Below are positions 1-8,499 of a stretch of DNA of 64,000 bases, in pieces. Every line of letters begins with the position of its first letter. Position 1 is the stretch's first letter. Origin of the DNA: Microcaldota archaeon (lineage in GTDB: Archaea; Micrarchaeota; Micrarchaeia; Anstonellales; Bilamarchaeaceae); contig JAKEGJ010000024.1 of NCBI GenBank assembly GCA_022627495.1, forward strand, positions 1 to 64,000. The letters run 5' to 3'. The notes under the pieces were generated by a model. It searched no databases. It worked only from the letters and a program-made list of their open reading frames with translations, and was not told where the DNA came from. Made by a program: the position numbers and the translations under genes.

Positions 1-161
1 CTTAGGATTAAACGTACTTTCCTAAGCGAAATCATGTCCTTTTCAGCGGATTTTCCAGTTTTGAATTCTATCGAGGTGTCAGAATTAGCAGGAACTACAC
101 CCGGAGGGGAAAATCCCCATATTTATAAAGGGCATCAGAGATAACCCAGCGTGAGCGAAAG

Positions 162-587
162 ATGATAATCCTGGAAGCGTTCCTTGGCCTCGGCGTGCCT
201 GAGATAGTCGTTATAATAATTGCGATAGTCCTAATCCTCGAGCCGAAAAACATCGTCTACCTCAAGCCCATCTTCAAGGCGGTCTACAAGGCATGGCTTG
301 CATACAATCGCGAAGTCGACAATGCCAGAATGGAGATGAACGGGGTGAAGAAAACCATAATGGAGCCCATAGAGGCTGCAAAGAGGGAAGTCGAGTGCGA
401 GACCACCTCGATAAAGGGGAGCGGGATGGGCAATACATTAAAGAGCGGGACCGATACGGCCAGTCAGGCAATCCGGGATGTGAAGGACATGGTGGCCGGG
501 GAGATAAAGGCTGCGGAGAAGGAAGCCCGGGAAGAGCAGGCTGACAGCGTTCCGGCAAGGAAAAAGCGGGGGAAGGTGTCCGGATGA
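162..587 (+). CDS. TatA/TatB-family twin-arginine translocase subunit
   Basis: This 141-residue protein has the TatA/B layout: a short N-terminal membrane helix (about residues 8-27), a hinge, an amphipathic helix and a long charged tail. The usual FGPKKLP-like hinge is replaced by LEPKNIVYL, so it is a divergent member and may act more like TatB than TatA. Its ATGA stop/start overlap with tatC shows translational coupling. A TATA-like ATTTATAAAG lies about 35 nt before the start, leaving a short leader. The role inferred from the family is docking or pore assembly for folded Tat substrates in the cytoplasmic membrane. The first 160 bases of the window contain only this promoter and a small GGGGAAAATCCCC hairpin. 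Confidence 0.8.
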   Translation: MIILEAFLGLGVPEIVVIIIAIVLILEPKNIVYLKPIFKAVYKAWLAYNREVDNARMEMNGVKKTIMEPIEAAKREVECETTSIKGSGMGNTLKSGTDTASQAIRDVKDMVAGEIKAAEKEAREEQADSVPARKKRGKVSG

Positions 588-1300
588 CAGAAAAACGGAT
601 GACATTCTTCGGCCATGTCGACGAGTTCAGGCAGAGGCTGCGGACATCTCTGATAGTCTTCGTAATCGCCTTTTTCGCCGCATTCTTCGCCTCCGGAGCT
701 TTGCTGAACATGCTCTGGGACTGGTTCCTTGGCGCTTACCCGCCCGAGGAGTACCACATAGTAATCCTTGCTGACTCGGTCATGAGCGGATTCGTCATCC
801 AGCTCAACCTCGCGTTCATCATCGCGGCCGCGTTTTCCATGCCGGTCTTCCTTTACGAGATATTCATGTTCATCGAGCCCGCCCTCAGCAAGAAGCACAA
901 GATAACCGCGGCCAAGATGCTGCTTTCGGCAGGCTTCCTGTTCCTGACCGGGGCTTCGTTCATGTATTTCATCATGGTGCCCATGGTCCTGGGTTTCTTC
1001 CTCGAAGTGAACACAGCCCTGGGGGTGTCAAATTTCTTCACGGTGGAGAGCTTCTTCGAGTTCATCACCCTCAACCTCTTCATAGGCGGGCTGATTTTCC
1101 AGACGCCCCTAGTCATTGTGACTGCGAACAGGATAGGGATTCTCCCCAAGGACTGGCTCGTGAAATCCAGGAGAATCGTCTATGTCGTCATACTGATAAT
1201 CGCAGCCATCGTCACACCGGACAGCTCGGTCATTTCCCAGCTGGTGCTTGGTGGGGTGATGGTTGTGCTCTTCGAGCTGAGCCTGTTCCTGGCGAAATGA
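584..1300 (+). CDS. tatC: Sec-independent protein translocase TatC
   Basis: TatC is the membrane receptor that recognises twin-arginine signal peptides. The 238-residue protein has about six hydrophobic segments (near residues 22-42, 74-93, 112-140, 161-180, 198-212 and 218-236). The N-terminal HVDEFRQRL matches the conserved HLxELRxRL signal-binding motif of TatC. FIEPAL after the second helix and a VTPDSS stretch before the last helix also fit the family. The start overlaps the upstream tatA/B-like stop by four bases, so the two form an operon. Length and motif order are normal for an archaeal TatC. Two beta-helix proteins later in the window (40.5 kb and 53 kb) are candidate substrates. 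Confidence 0.93.
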   Translation: MTEKRMTFFGHVDEFRQRLRTSLIVFVIAFFAAFFASGALLNMLWDWFLGAYPPEEYHIVILADSVMSGFVIQLNLAFIIAAAFSMPVFLYEIFMFIEPALSKKHKITAAKMLLSAGFLFLTGASFMYFIMVPMVLGFFLEVNTALGVSNFFTVESFFEFITLNLFIGGLIFQTPLVIVTANRIGILPKDWLVKSRRIVYVVILIIAAIVTPDSSVISQLVLGGVMVVLFELSLFLAK

Positions 1301-1359
1301 GAGTCGCCGGCAGGGGGGACTTTCGAGGGCAATCCATCCGGCTAAAACAGAGATGCAGT

Positions 1360-1430
1360 ACCGGGCCATTCTATTGCCCCGTCGGCAGGTCGGGCTATTC
1401 TTCTGCCTTAGCTCGCGAACTCGGGTTTCT
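1360..1430. repeat. Dispersed intergenic element, copy A (partial)
   Basis: The sequence downstream of tatC (GGCCATTCT...TCGGCAGGTCGGGC...TTCTGC...GCGAACTCGGG) can be aligned, with roughly three of four bases identical by eye, to 20137-20205 downstream of marC. Fourteen bases, TCGGCAGGTCGGGC, are identical. Neither copy encodes a convincing ORF. Both sit just 3' of a membrane-protein gene, so a shared 3'-UTR structure or a decayed mobile element are the two readings. Confidence 0.55.
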
Positions 1431-1545
1431 GGAGGAGAATGGAGCGGCTGGGAGTTGGAAGTGGTGCGTGGAAAGATTAGCCGGGTTTTTTCCGATAAAA
1501 AAATAGGGTTGGCGGCTGTGCGCCGCACGATGCCGCCCGTAATTT

Positions 1546-1575
1546 AATGAACCCGCCGATCCGGCGGCGTTCATT
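1546..1575. terminator. Convergent terminator hairpin between tatC and tatA
   Basis: AATGAAC-CCGCCG is followed after three bases by CGGCGG-C-GTTCATT, a hairpin of about 13 base pairs. It overlaps the tatA stop codon on the minus strand and lies between two convergent genes. A second nested hairpin (GGCGGC...GCCGCC with an inner GTGCG/CGCAC stem) is just to the left at about 1511-1537. Placement suggests bidirectional termination or 3'-end protection; this is inference. Confidence 0.6.
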
Positions 1576-1804
1576 CCTCTTTTTCCTCTTCCTTGGGGGC
1601 GGCCGCTTTCTTCTTCTTGGACTTGGCTTTTGCCTTGGAATCCTCTTCTTCTGATTCGCGCGCGCCCTTCTTGAACTCGCCTACGGACTGGCCGAGGGCC
1701 TTGAATAGCGCGGGAATCTTCTGCGGCCCGAGTATCAGGAGCACTACGACAAGTATTATGATAACCATCTCACTGGGTCCAAGCCCTAAAATCTGCAAAA
1801 TCAT
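1571..1804 (-). CDS. tatA: Twin-arginine translocase subunit TatA
   Basis: TatA forms the Tat pore in the membrane. The ORF track extends to 1876, but the internal ATG at 1804 gives a typical 77-residue TatA starting MILQILGLGPSE and is preceded by GGTGAT as ribosome binding site. It shows one membrane helix (about residues 11-28), the hinge LGPQKIP close to the family FGPKKLP, an amphipathic helix, and a Lys/Glu-rich tail. This is the more canonical of the two TatA-like proteins here. It is convergent with the tatA/B-tatC operon and lies directly downstream of a small unknown gene with which it is probably cotranscribed. Confidence 0.88.
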   Translation of the reverse strand: MILQILGLGPSEMVIIILVVVLLILGPQKIPALFKALGQSVGEFKKGARESEEEDSKAKAKSKKKKAAAPKEEEKEE

Positions 1805-1808
1805 CCTA

Positions 1809-2009
1809 TCACCATTTTCGTATTTTTGGCATTGCCCCGGATGGGACGGCCGGCGCTTCATCGCACTGCTTTTCATCGGGCTTCAAGGAAAGAACGGGAG
1901 GCTCATCCTGGCCCGGCGCGATGTCGCCGAAGACCATCTGCAGGAACTCTGCCCTTGTGATTTCTAACGTTGCCGGAAGCGCCATTTCGGATTTCTTGCG
2001 TTTCACCAT
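1809..2009 (-). CDS. Small hypothetical protein upstream of tatA
   Basis: I do not recognise this 66-residue protein. It starts MVKRKKSEM with a basic head, followed by a region reading ATLEITRAEFLQMVFGD and a Pro/Asp-rich tail. The ATG at 2009 is chosen over the in-frame GTG at 2018 because AGGTGATTTCG before it supplies a good ribosome binding site. It ends five bases before the tatA start, which suggests one transcript. There is no signal peptide or membrane helix. Being short, it could still be a chance ORF, but the binding site and tight spacing argue it is real. Confidence 0.5.
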   Translation of the reverse strand: MVKRKKSEMALPATLEITRAEFLQMVFGDIAPGQDEPPVLSLKPDEKQCDEAPAVPSGAMPKIRKW

Positions 2010-2184
2010 CGAAATCACCTGATATTATTACGTCGCGGGGGTTTTTAAATGAATTTTTTCATCATCCGCAGGCTTTACGGGGTAAGGAACAAAAAGAGCG
2101 GCGGTTTTCTGGACGAAACCAATAAACTACAAAAACACAAAAATAATAACATTTATTAGCACTTCTAAACATTAAAAGTAACTT

Positions 2185-3339
2185 ATGCAAATTGCAAGCC
2201 AGCAGGCCCGCCCCACGACCAGGCATCGCAGGAGAACCGCCTCTTCGCTTTTCTGCGCAGTCGGAAAGGTTCCGGTCCTTGGCGAGCCGGTCTGCAGGGG
2301 CCTGGCAGTGCTTTCAGGGCGCCGGGCGGCGGGCAGGGCGGCGTGCGGAGAGGAAAATAAACCCGGCCTTGATGCGTTCTCGCGGATGGCCGCGGAAACT
2401 ATGACCGGCCGGCCCGGATTCCCCAGCCTCCCCGAGGTGCTCATGCGCTCGCGCCTTGCGGGGCATTACGCGGAGAAAGTCGCCAGGCAGTGCATCCGGC
2501 TCAGGCTGGCGGATTCGTCGCTCTTGCGCCTGGCGATGAAGGTTTCGCCGTACACAAAGGCAGGGCTGTACTGCGTTCCATACGCGATTTCCGACCACGA
2601 GCGCGTGACAAGGCATTCAATGCCCGCGCATTTCCTCAGGATAATGAGGGACGTCTACCCGGAACTTTCCTGGAAGCTCCTCAAGGCGTTCGATGACGGT
2701 TCGGATGAGTTCGTCAGGGCGGGGCTCATGGTGAGGTACCAGCAGGTCGCCTATGACGGCGTGGGTTCGCACCGCTCGCCGAGCTACCCGCTTTTCGATG
2801 ACGCCGGAATCCGCATCAGGGGGAGCAGCCTCCCCCTGGAAGCCAGGTTCACGAAGCTGATAGAGGCGTTTTCCTCGGTATTGTTCAGGCGCTTTGGGCC
2901 GGACCTCTCGGACTGCGAAGAGCCGGGGCATCTGGATTTTGCCGCCGCGATGATGGTCGCCGTCTCGGGAAAGGACGTGGACCCGGAACTCTCCGCGGTA
3001 TTGCTCGCCGCCCTTTTCCCCCCGGTGCCGATGCCATATGCACGGATGGTGGTGGAGCGCCTCGCATCAAAGGACCATAAAGCGCTGGAGGACTGCCCCG
3101 GATTCGACATGCAGTGCGCCGAAAAAATCGCGGGGAGCGAGATTTTCCGCATGATGCGGGAGATACACCGCGAGGCGAAAGCGGAAAAAAAGGAAGCAAA
3201 GGAAGCGCGGGAGAAGGCCTTGCCGCAGAGGATGTTCTCCGAAACCCAGACCCTTCCGGCATGGGCCGCCCCCGGCCTGGCGGAGGGATTCGACGAGGAC
3301 ACCCTGCTAGACGCATACCCGGCTAAAAAGAACGGATAG
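2185..3339 (+). CDS. Hypothetical protein, 384 residues
   Basis: No family is recognised. The first 70 residues are rich in Arg and Ala and probably flexible. The central part (about 95-330) looks globular, with alternating helices and several aromatic stretches such as MPAHFLRIM and GLMVRYQQVAYDG. A highly charged coiled stretch (EIHREAKAEKKEAKEAREKA) follows near 335-355, before an acidic end. No signal peptide or membrane helix is present, so it is predicted cytoplasmic. An A/T-rich promoter region precedes it. The N-terminal start is uncertain because several downstream Met residues could serve. It stands alone between the tatA cluster and the CobW-type gene. Confidence 0.7.
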   Translation: MQIASQQARPTTRHRRRTASSLFCAVGKVPVLGEPVCRGLAVLSGRRAAGRAACGEENKPGLDAFSRMAAETMTGRPGFPSLPEVLMRSRLAGHYAEKVARQCIRLRLADSSLLRLAMKVSPYTKAGLYCVPYAISDHERVTRHSMPAHFLRIMRDVYPELSWKLLKAFDDGSDEFVRAGLMVRYQQVAYDGVGSHRSPSYPLFDDAGIRIRGSSLPLEARFTKLIEAFSSVLFRRFGPDLSDCEEPGHLDFAAAMMVAVSGKDVDPELSAVLLAALFPPVPMPYARMVVERLASKDHKALEDCPGFDMQCAEKIAGSEIFRMMREIHREAKAEKKEAKEAREKALPQRMFSETQTLPAWAAPGLAEGFDEDTLLDAYPAKKNG

Positions 3340-3399
3340 GCGGCTGGCGGCCCGGGAAAGCGCCGAGATTTAAAATACCAATCAGCCCGGAGGGGTATT

Positions 3400-4338
3400 G
3401 TGAAAGTTCCGGTGACCATAATAACGGGATATCTCGGCGCGGGCAAGACTACGCTGCTTCAAAGGATTGCAGGGGAATCAGGCATGAGGCTCGCCATCAT
3501 CATAAACGAGTTCGGCGAGATTGCCATAGACAGCAGGATAGTCAAGGGGAAGAACATCGTGATGGCCGAGCTTGCCGGCGGATGCGTCTGCTGCTCGCTT
3601 TGCGGCGAATTCAGCCTTGCCGTTGCAGAGCTGCTTGAGGCCGCGGAGCCGGAATGGATAGTAGTCGAGACCACCGGGGCGGCGGAGCCTGCCGCGCTTG
3701 TCCATGACATCCGGGAAAACATCCCCCGGGTCCGCCTGGACTCCGTGGTGACGGTCGTTGACGCGGATGCAATGGCGAGGTTCCCCAGCCTGGGGGCGAC
3801 AGGCAGGGAGCAGATTGAGCTTGCAGACATCATAATAATCAACAAGGCTGACCTCATCGACGAAGAGGCGCTTGCGCGCGTGAGGCGGGCGGTGGCAGGA
3901 CTTAACGGCCGGGCCGTTGTGATGGAGGCCGAACGGTGCGGGATCTGGACAGGCGCGCTTTTCGGCATCGGGCGCAATGCGCCCGCGCCGGAACGCAAGG
4001 CGCATCATGTGGAATTCAGGCACTTCGGATTTGCCGCAAAGGATGTGCTGGAGCACGGTCCGCTGATGCGGGTGCTTGAAACGCTTCCGTCAGGCATTTA
4101 CCGGGCCAAGGGGTTCGCCCGCACCGACAGGGGCTGCTTCCTGGCGAATTATGTCGCCGGCAGGCTTGAACTCGAGGAGCGCGAATGCTCCATGACAGAG
4201 CTGGTTTTCATCGGCATAGATGCGGAAAAGTGCCAAGACGGCGTGATAAGGTCGCTGGAAGCGGTCCCGGCCGCCAAGACGGTTCGGGCGGGAAATGATT
4301 TAATACCGGCCCGCCAAGAGGAATGCCAGGACAAGTGA
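3400..4338 (+). CDS. CobW/ZNG-type G3E GTPase (metallochaperone family)
   Basis: G3E-family GTPases insert or deliver metal ions, commonly zinc or cobalt. The protein shows the P-loop GYLGAGKT near residue 11, the CVCCS metal-binding motif (CxCC class) near residue 64, the switch region ETTGAAEP, and the guanine-specificity motif INKADL near residue 146. A C-terminal CobW_C-like domain follows. The start is GTG at 3400 with GGAGG eight bases upstream and a TTTAAAATA promoter before that. The archease gene begins six bases after its stop, so the two are cotranscribed. The metal and client protein cannot be read from sequence. Confidence 0.88.
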   Translation: MKVPVTIITGYLGAGKTTLLQRIAGESGMRLAIIINEFGEIAIDSRIVKGKNIVMAELAGGCVCCSLCGEFSLAVAELLEAAEPEWIVVETTGAAEPAALVHDIRENIPRVRLDSVVTVVDADAMARFPSLGATGREQIELADIIIINKADLIDEEALARVRRAVAGLNGRAVVMEAERCGIWTGALFGIGRNAPAPERKAHHVEFRHFGFAAKDVLEHGPLMRVLETLPSGIYRAKGFARTDRGCFLANYVAGRLELEERECSMTELVFIGIDAEKCQDGVIRSLEAVPAAKTVRAGNDLIPARQEECQDK

Positions 4339-4344
4339 TCACGT

Positions 4345-4776
4345 ATGCCTTATCGTTTCATTGAAGGCCTGACGATGGCCGATGTCGCCTTCGAAGCGTC
4401 CGGCAGGACGCTCGAGGAGATGTTCGTCAGCGCCGCGAACGCAATGACAGTCACCCAGATACAGGACATCGGGCAGCTGGGAATCGGGGAGAAGAAGGAA
4501 TTCGCAATCAATGCCGACAAGCCGGACAGGCTGCTCCACGATTTCCTGCAGGAGCTGATTTTCCTCAAAGACGCGGAACTGCTTCTCTTTAGGGAATACG
4601 ACCTGAAAATCACCCAGTCCGGGCAGGGGCTTTCGCTTTCTGCCAGGCTAAGCGGCGAGCAAATCGACCCGAGAAAGCACACCCTGCTTGTGGATGTGAA
4701 GGCGGTGAGCTGGCACAAGTTCAGCGTGGAAAAGTCGGATGGCGGCTGGAAGGCAATCGTCATCATCGACGTGTGA
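4345..4776 (+). CDS. Archease (RtcB RNA-ligase cofactor)
   Basis: Archease promotes guanylylation and multiple turnover of the tRNA ligase RtcB, which joins exons after tRNA intron removal. The 143-residue length is typical. The C-terminal block, with DVKAVSWHKFSVE and then DGGWKAIVIIDV, matches the family signature. The N-terminal signature is altered: where archease usually reads HTADxG, this one reads LTMADVAFEA, so the conserved His is lost but the Asp is kept. It follows a CobW-type GTPase in an operon. Archease is relevant here because the window carries an intron-containing tRNA-Asn whose splicing needs the ligase. Confidence 0.85.
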   Translation: MPYRFIEGLTMADVAFEASGRTLEEMFVSAANAMTVTQIQDIGQLGIGEKKEFAINADKPDRLLHDFLQELIFLKDAELLLFREYDLKITQSGQGLSLSARLSGEQIDPRKHTLLVDVKAVSWHKFSVEKSDGGWKAIVIIDV

Positions 4777-4843
4777 GCTCTCTGGCGCATCAGCGCTCAG
4801 GCGTATTGGCGGGCCCATGAGCAACCCGCGCGCTGCCGCGCCG

Positions 4844-5578
4844 TCAGTCCACGCATATCGCGCCGTCCAGATGGCGAGTGTAGGCGACCTTGCGGCCAAG
4901 CTCACGGATTTCCCCGCCGGCCGATACGGAGTAGCGGACTTCCTCGTAGTCTATCCTGTCATAGCATCCGAACATGTTGAATCGGTAGGCGGTGACAAGA
5001 AAGCCGGATTCGTCTTTCTGCGCACGGGCCAGGAGGGGAGGGAGTGCGTCGCGCTCGACTTCGCCTATCACATCCTCGGAAAGCATCACGAATGCGAGGG
5101 CCTCCTTTTCGCCTGATATGGGGCCGGCATAGCGCGCGAGCGCTTCCGGGTTCTTTATCTGGACGAATTCAGTGCCGTCGTAGGCCACGTAGCTCGTGCA
5201 CGTGCGGAGCAGTCCGCCGCCGCAATAGAAAAAGCCTTCCATTTCCGCCTGGCTCAGGTTGTTGCCGTATACCTCGACCGGGCACCAGGCAAGGACCATG
5301 GATGGCTCGAGCGAGAGGCCTTCGTCCATGATTTGCAGCGATTGGGAGAAGCATCCGAACCGGGACATGAATGAAGCATTTGCGCAGTCGATGAATCCGC
5401 TGGAATCATTCCGGCATCCGGCCGCCAGAAATGGCGCCAAATCCTCGGATGTGAGGTTGCGGGGATGGTTTGGGCCTCCGCCATCCTGCGTGCAGCCATA
5501 CAGCGCCATTACTGCGGCGAATAGGATTCCAAGAATGATAAGCATGCGGCGCGGCCCGCGCGGCTGGATTTGTGCCAT
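4844..5578 (-). CDS. Predicted lipoprotein, Cys-containing, unknown function
   Basis: The protein begins with a basic head and a hydrophobic helix (MLIILGILFAAVMALYGC) ending in a lipobox-like ALYGC, so it is probably exported and lipid-anchored. The mature part holds several Cys residues in pairs and an EALAFVMLSEDVIGEVERDALP helix. I recognise no catalytic domain. The ATG at 5578 is preferred over 5611 because TTATTAAG lies about 26 nt upstream, fitting a leaderless transcript. An internal Met at 5545 would give a shorter signal peptide. It is convergent with archease and stands alone. A few NxS/T sequons fit an exported protein. Confidence 0.72.
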   Translation of the reverse strand: MAQIQPRGPRRMLIILGILFAAVMALYGCTQDGGGPNHPRNLTSEDLAPFLAAGCRNDSSGFIDCANASFMSRFGCFSQSLQIMDEGLSLEPSMVLAWCPVEVYGNNLSQAEMEGFFYCGGGLLRTCTSYVAYDGTEFVQIKNPEALARYAGPISGEKEALAFVMLSEDVIGEVERDALPPLLARAQKDESGFLVTAYRFNMFGCYDRIDYEEVRYSVSAGGEIRELGRKVAYTRHLDGAICVD

Positions 5579-5648
5579 GAAGGGAATGGGCAACGGGGGA
5601 TTATTAAGCATCGGATTGGCCCTTGCCGGTGCGCGCGCCCGGATTTTT

Positions 5649-6536
5649 TTACGGGGTTATTGTCGTTCCCGCATTTCCTGAAAGCGCAGCCTCAATCTCT
5701 TCAATGGCGCAGATGACCACCTTCTTCCCGCCCTTCCGAAGGAACTGGAGGGCGGCCTCCACTTTCGGCTTCATGCTCCCCTCGGCGAAATGATTTCCTG
5801 CCATATGATGCGCGGCTTCCTGCGCAGAAAGCTTGCGAAGTGCTTTTTGTGTCTTCTTGCCGAAATCCAGGTATGCCGAGTCCACGGAAGTGACGAAAAC
5901 CAGGAGGTCTGCACGTATCTCGCCCGCAAGGAGGGAAGTCGCCCTGTCCTTGTCTATCACGGCTTCAAGCCCCTTCCCGTTTTTCGCAATCGGTATGCCG
6001 CCCCCGCCTACGGCTATGACGACGAAGCCCGAGTCCAGAAGCGCGCTTATTGCGTCATGCTCGCGTATCTTGACGGGTTCTGGCGATGCGACGAAAAGGC
6101 GGTAGCCGCGCCCTGCGTCCATGAAATAGGGTTTCCCGTTTCCGGTTTCCGGTTTCGCCGCATAAAACGGACCGATGGGCTTTGAGGGGTTCTGGAACGC
6201 CGCGTCGTCCGGGTCCACCACAACGCGGGTAATCAGGGTGGCTGAATGAAGCCCGGTCATAGAGACGGCGCTTGCGATGAAATAGCCTATCTGCCCCTGC
6301 GTCATGGCATCCAGGACATCGAGGGGCATCTTTGCAACCTCTCCCGTCGCCTGCTGCTGTATGAGAAGGTTGCCGACCTGCGGGCCATTGCCATAGGTGA
6401 GCACGACTTCGTTCTGCTTGAGGAGGGGCTCGAGCCGGGAGATTGCTGAATTGGCAGCTGCAAGCTGCTCTCCGGAATCCCCTTTGGCCCCTTTGGGGAG
6501 AAGTGCGTTTCCGCCCAGTGCTATAACGATGCGCAT
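5649..6536 (-). CDS. arcC: Carbamate kinase
   Basis: Carbamate kinase transfers phosphate between carbamoyl phosphate and ADP, making ATP. It belongs to the amino-acid kinase fold. The start used is MRIVIALGGNAL at 6536, giving 295 residues, close to the family norm of about 310; the ORF-track extension adds an implausible 42 residues. Visible motifs are ALGGNAL at the N terminus, TYGNGPQVGN, and the glycine-rich AVGGGGIPI. The SMKPKVEAA stretch near the end matches the conserved KVEAA region. It shares a 52-bp divergent promoter with the cyclic diphosphoglycerate synthetase gene. No arginine deiminase pathway partner is in the window. Confidence 0.9.
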   Translation of the reverse strand: MRIVIALGGNALLPKGAKGDSGEQLAAANSAISRLEPLLKQNEVVLTYGNGPQVGNLLIQQQATGEVAKMPLDVLDAMTQGQIGYFIASAVSMTGLHSATLITRVVVDPDDAAFQNPSKPIGPFYAAKPETGNGKPYFMDAGRGYRLFVASPEPVKIREHDAISALLDSGFVVIAVGGGGIPIAKNGKGLEAVIDKDRATSLLAGEIRADLLVFVTSVDSAYLDFGKKTQKALRKLSAQEAAHHMAGNHFAEGSMKPKVEAALQFLRKGGKKVVICAIEEIEAALSGNAGTTITP

Positions 6537-6554
6537 GCATGGAACAACCCAGGA

Positions 6555-6570
6555 TAGAATAAAAAATTCA
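6555..6570. promoter_or_regulatory. Shared bidirectional TATA-like box (arcC / cDPGS)
   Basis: The 52 bases between the two divergent start codons (6536 minus, 6589 plus) contain one A/T block, GAATAAAAAATTCAT. Its centre, near 6562, is about 26-27 nt from both ATGs. That spacing suits leaderless transcription in both directions from one box. No ribosome binding site precedes either start. Confidence 0.6.
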
Positions 6571-6588
6571 TAGGATGTATCAATAACC

Positions 6589-7896
6589 ATGAAGAGAACC
6601 GTCCTCATTCTGGGTGCTGCAGGTAGGGATTTCCACAACTTCAACATGTTCTTCCGCGACAATCCGGATTACAACGTCGTGGGTTTCACAGCGACGCAGA
6701 TACCGAACATCGCTAACCGCAGATACCCGCCCGCGCTCTCGGGGAAGCTCTACCCGAAGGGGATTCCGATTTTCGAAGAGAAGGACCTGGAAGCGTTGAT
6801 TGAGAAGCATTCGGTCGACGAGGTGTATTTCTCGTATTCGGACGTGGCGCACGAGTATGTGATGCACCTGGCATCCCGCGCGCAGGCGAAGGGAGCGAGC
6901 TTCGTGCTCCTCGGGCCTAGGGAGACCATGCTGAAAAGCTCAAAGAAAGTAATCGCGGTCACTGCTGTCAGGACCGGCGCGGGGAAAAGCGCCCTGTCCC
7001 GGACTCTGACTCGACTGCTCAAAAAGAAGGGGAAGAAGTTCGTGGTGATAAGGCACCCGATGCCATATGGCGATTTGACAAAGCAGAGGGTGCAGAGGTT
7101 CGCGACGATGGAAGACCTCGACAAGCAGGAGTGCACCCTGGAGGAAAGGGAGGAGTACCAGCCGCACATCCGCGACGGGGTGGTCGTCTACGCGGGCATC
7201 GATTACGGCGAGATACTGAAAGCTGCCGAGAAAGAGGCGGACGTCATACTGTGGGATGGCGGGAACAACGACATGTCGTTCATCAGGCCGGATTTGCTGA
7301 TTGTCATAGCGGATTCCCTGCGCCCTGGCCATGAGATGTGGTATTACCCGGGAGAAACCAATTTCCGGGCGGCGCAGATAATCGTCATAAACAAGGTCAG
7401 CGAGAACCCCATGGACGTCAGGAGGATCCTCAAGAACGTCGAGAAAGCGAACCCGAAGGCGAAAGTGATTGAGACGGACATGGAACTGATACCTTCCGAG
7501 AAGCTCGACATATTCGGCAGGAAGGTCATAGTGATTGAGGACGGCCCGACAGTAACGCATGGAGGGATGAAGTTCGGGGCGGGTTTCGAGTACGCCGCCA
7601 GGATGGGGGCCGAAGTGATCGACCCGAGGCCATTTGCGGTCGGGAGCATCAAGGAGACGTATGAGAAATTCGAGCACATGGGCAGCGTACTGCCGTCGAT
7701 GGGGTACTACGAGAAGCAGATGAAGGACCTCGCCGAGACGATAGACCGCAGCGGCGCGGAAATCATCGTCTCCGGCACGCCCATAGACATCACGAAGCTC
7801 CTGAAGGTCAAGATTCCGGTCCTGCACGTGGACTTCAGCATAAAAGAGAGGTCCGGAAGCCTTGAATCGGCATTGGACAAGTTCCTGAAGAAATGA
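6589..7896 (+). CDS. Cyclic 2,3-diphosphoglycerate synthetase-like protein
   Basis: cDPGS closes 2,3-diphosphoglycerate into its cyclic form using ATP; the product is a thermoprotectant and phosphate store in some archaea. The 435-residue protein has an N-terminal Rossmann-like domain (ILGAAGRDFHNFN), a P-loop TGAGKSALS near residue 127, and a central block with GGNNDMSF and INKVSEN. The C-terminal part is typical of this GTPase-like family. The same family occurs in organisms not known to make the cyclic compound, so the product is not certain. It is divergent from carbamate kinase with a shared promoter. There is no leader, so translation is probably leaderless. Confidence 0.78.
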   Translation: MKRTVLILGAAGRDFHNFNMFFRDNPDYNVVGFTATQIPNIANRRYPPALSGKLYPKGIPIFEEKDLEALIEKHSVDEVYFSYSDVAHEYVMHLASRAQAKGASFVLLGPRETMLKSSKKVIAVTAVRTGAGKSALSRTLTRLLKKKGKKFVVIRHPMPYGDLTKQRVQRFATMEDLDKQECTLEEREEYQPHIRDGVVVYAGIDYGEILKAAEKEADVILWDGGNNDMSFIRPDLLIVIADSLRPGHEMWYYPGETNFRAAQIIVINKVSENPMDVRRILKNVEKANPKAKVIETDMELIPSEKLDIFGRKVIVIEDGPTVTHGGMKFGAGFEYAARMGAEVIDPRPFAVGSIKETYEKFEHMGSVLPSMGYYEKQMKDLAETIDRSGAEIIVSGTPIDITKLLKVKIPVLHVDFSIKERSGSLESALDKFLKK

Positions 7897-7944
7897 CCGC
7901 GCAAAGACAACTGCGGCAAATGGCTCCCGGTTTTGCCCCCGCCA

Positions 7945-8448
7945 CTACCTGTTCTCGCCCTTGTACTGCCCGGAGTAGAGCGTCTTGGCATCCTCCGCAA
8001 GGCGGATGAATATCATCTGGCCGATTTTCGCGTTCCTCTTGAAATTGACCCCGTGCTCGTTCCTGACGATAAGCAGCGCCTCGCTCCGCCCCTCATAGCC
8101 CGGGTCCCATACCGCGCATTCGAGCGTCACGCCGCAGCGCAGGAGGGATGAGCGCGGCAGGCAGAGGCCGGCCACGTTCTTGGGGATGCGGACGTACTCG
8201 TTGAATATTACCTTGTACGCCCCAGTCGCAAGCGAGACTCGATGCGCCGAAGCGTCGCCTTCGCCAGCGAAGGGGACCGGCTCCACATCGCTTATCTTCC
8301 GCTCCTTGTTGTCGAAATCAATCGTGCCGGGGGACTTGAACCTGTAGACCTCCTTCAGCGTTATGTCGATGCCGCAGGGCTGGAATTGGCTGGCGTGGAG
8401 CCCTTCGAAAATCTTCGCCTCCTCAAGATGCTGCCTGGGAAGTATCAT
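7945..8448 (-). CDS. dcd: dCTP deaminase / dUTPase-fold protein
   Basis: This family converts dCTP to dUTP, or hydrolyses dUTP in bifunctional forms, supplying the thymidylate pathway. The ORF track gives a 634-residue reading, but only the last 167 residues are real; the rest is antisense to the aldehyde dehydrogenase. The true start is MILPRQHLEEAKIFEG. Signature blocks visible are QFQPCGIDITL, PRSSLLRCGVTLE (the trimer active-site motif) and WDPGYEG. The length fits archaeal Dcd. Its promoter overlaps that of the divergent aldehyde dehydrogenase. Whether the enzyme is mono- or bifunctional cannot be decided by eye. Confidence 0.87.
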   Translation of the reverse strand: MILPRQHLEEAKIFEGLHASQFQPCGIDITLKEVYRFKSPGTIDFDNKERKISDVEPVPFAGEGDASAHRVSLATGAYKVIFNEYVRIPKNVAGLCLPRSSLLRCGVTLECAVWDPGYEGRSEALLIVRNEHGVNFKRNAKIGQMIFIRLAEDAKTLYSGQYKGENR

Positions 8449-8467
8449 GAACGTGATTACGCAGGGC

Positions 8468-8482
8468 AGGTTTATATTTTTG
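8468..8482. promoter_or_regulatory. Shared bidirectional TATA-like box (dcd / aldehyde dehydrogenase)
   Basis: The sequence AGGTTTATATTTTTGG lies between divergent starts at 8448 (minus) and 8500 (plus). The TTTATATTTT core is centred near 8475, about 27 nt from the dcd ATG and 25 nt from the other. One box therefore fits leaderless transcripts in both directions. GGAGGA follows on the plus strand but is too far from the ATG for an ordinary ribosome binding site. Confidence 0.6.
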
Positions 8483-8499
8483 GAGGAAGAAGGGCGGGT

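Noticed and set aside
1297-1547. Two overlapping 64-69-residue ORFs after tatC
   Set aside because: They lie over repeat copy A and hairpins, have no start signals, and their sequences look random.
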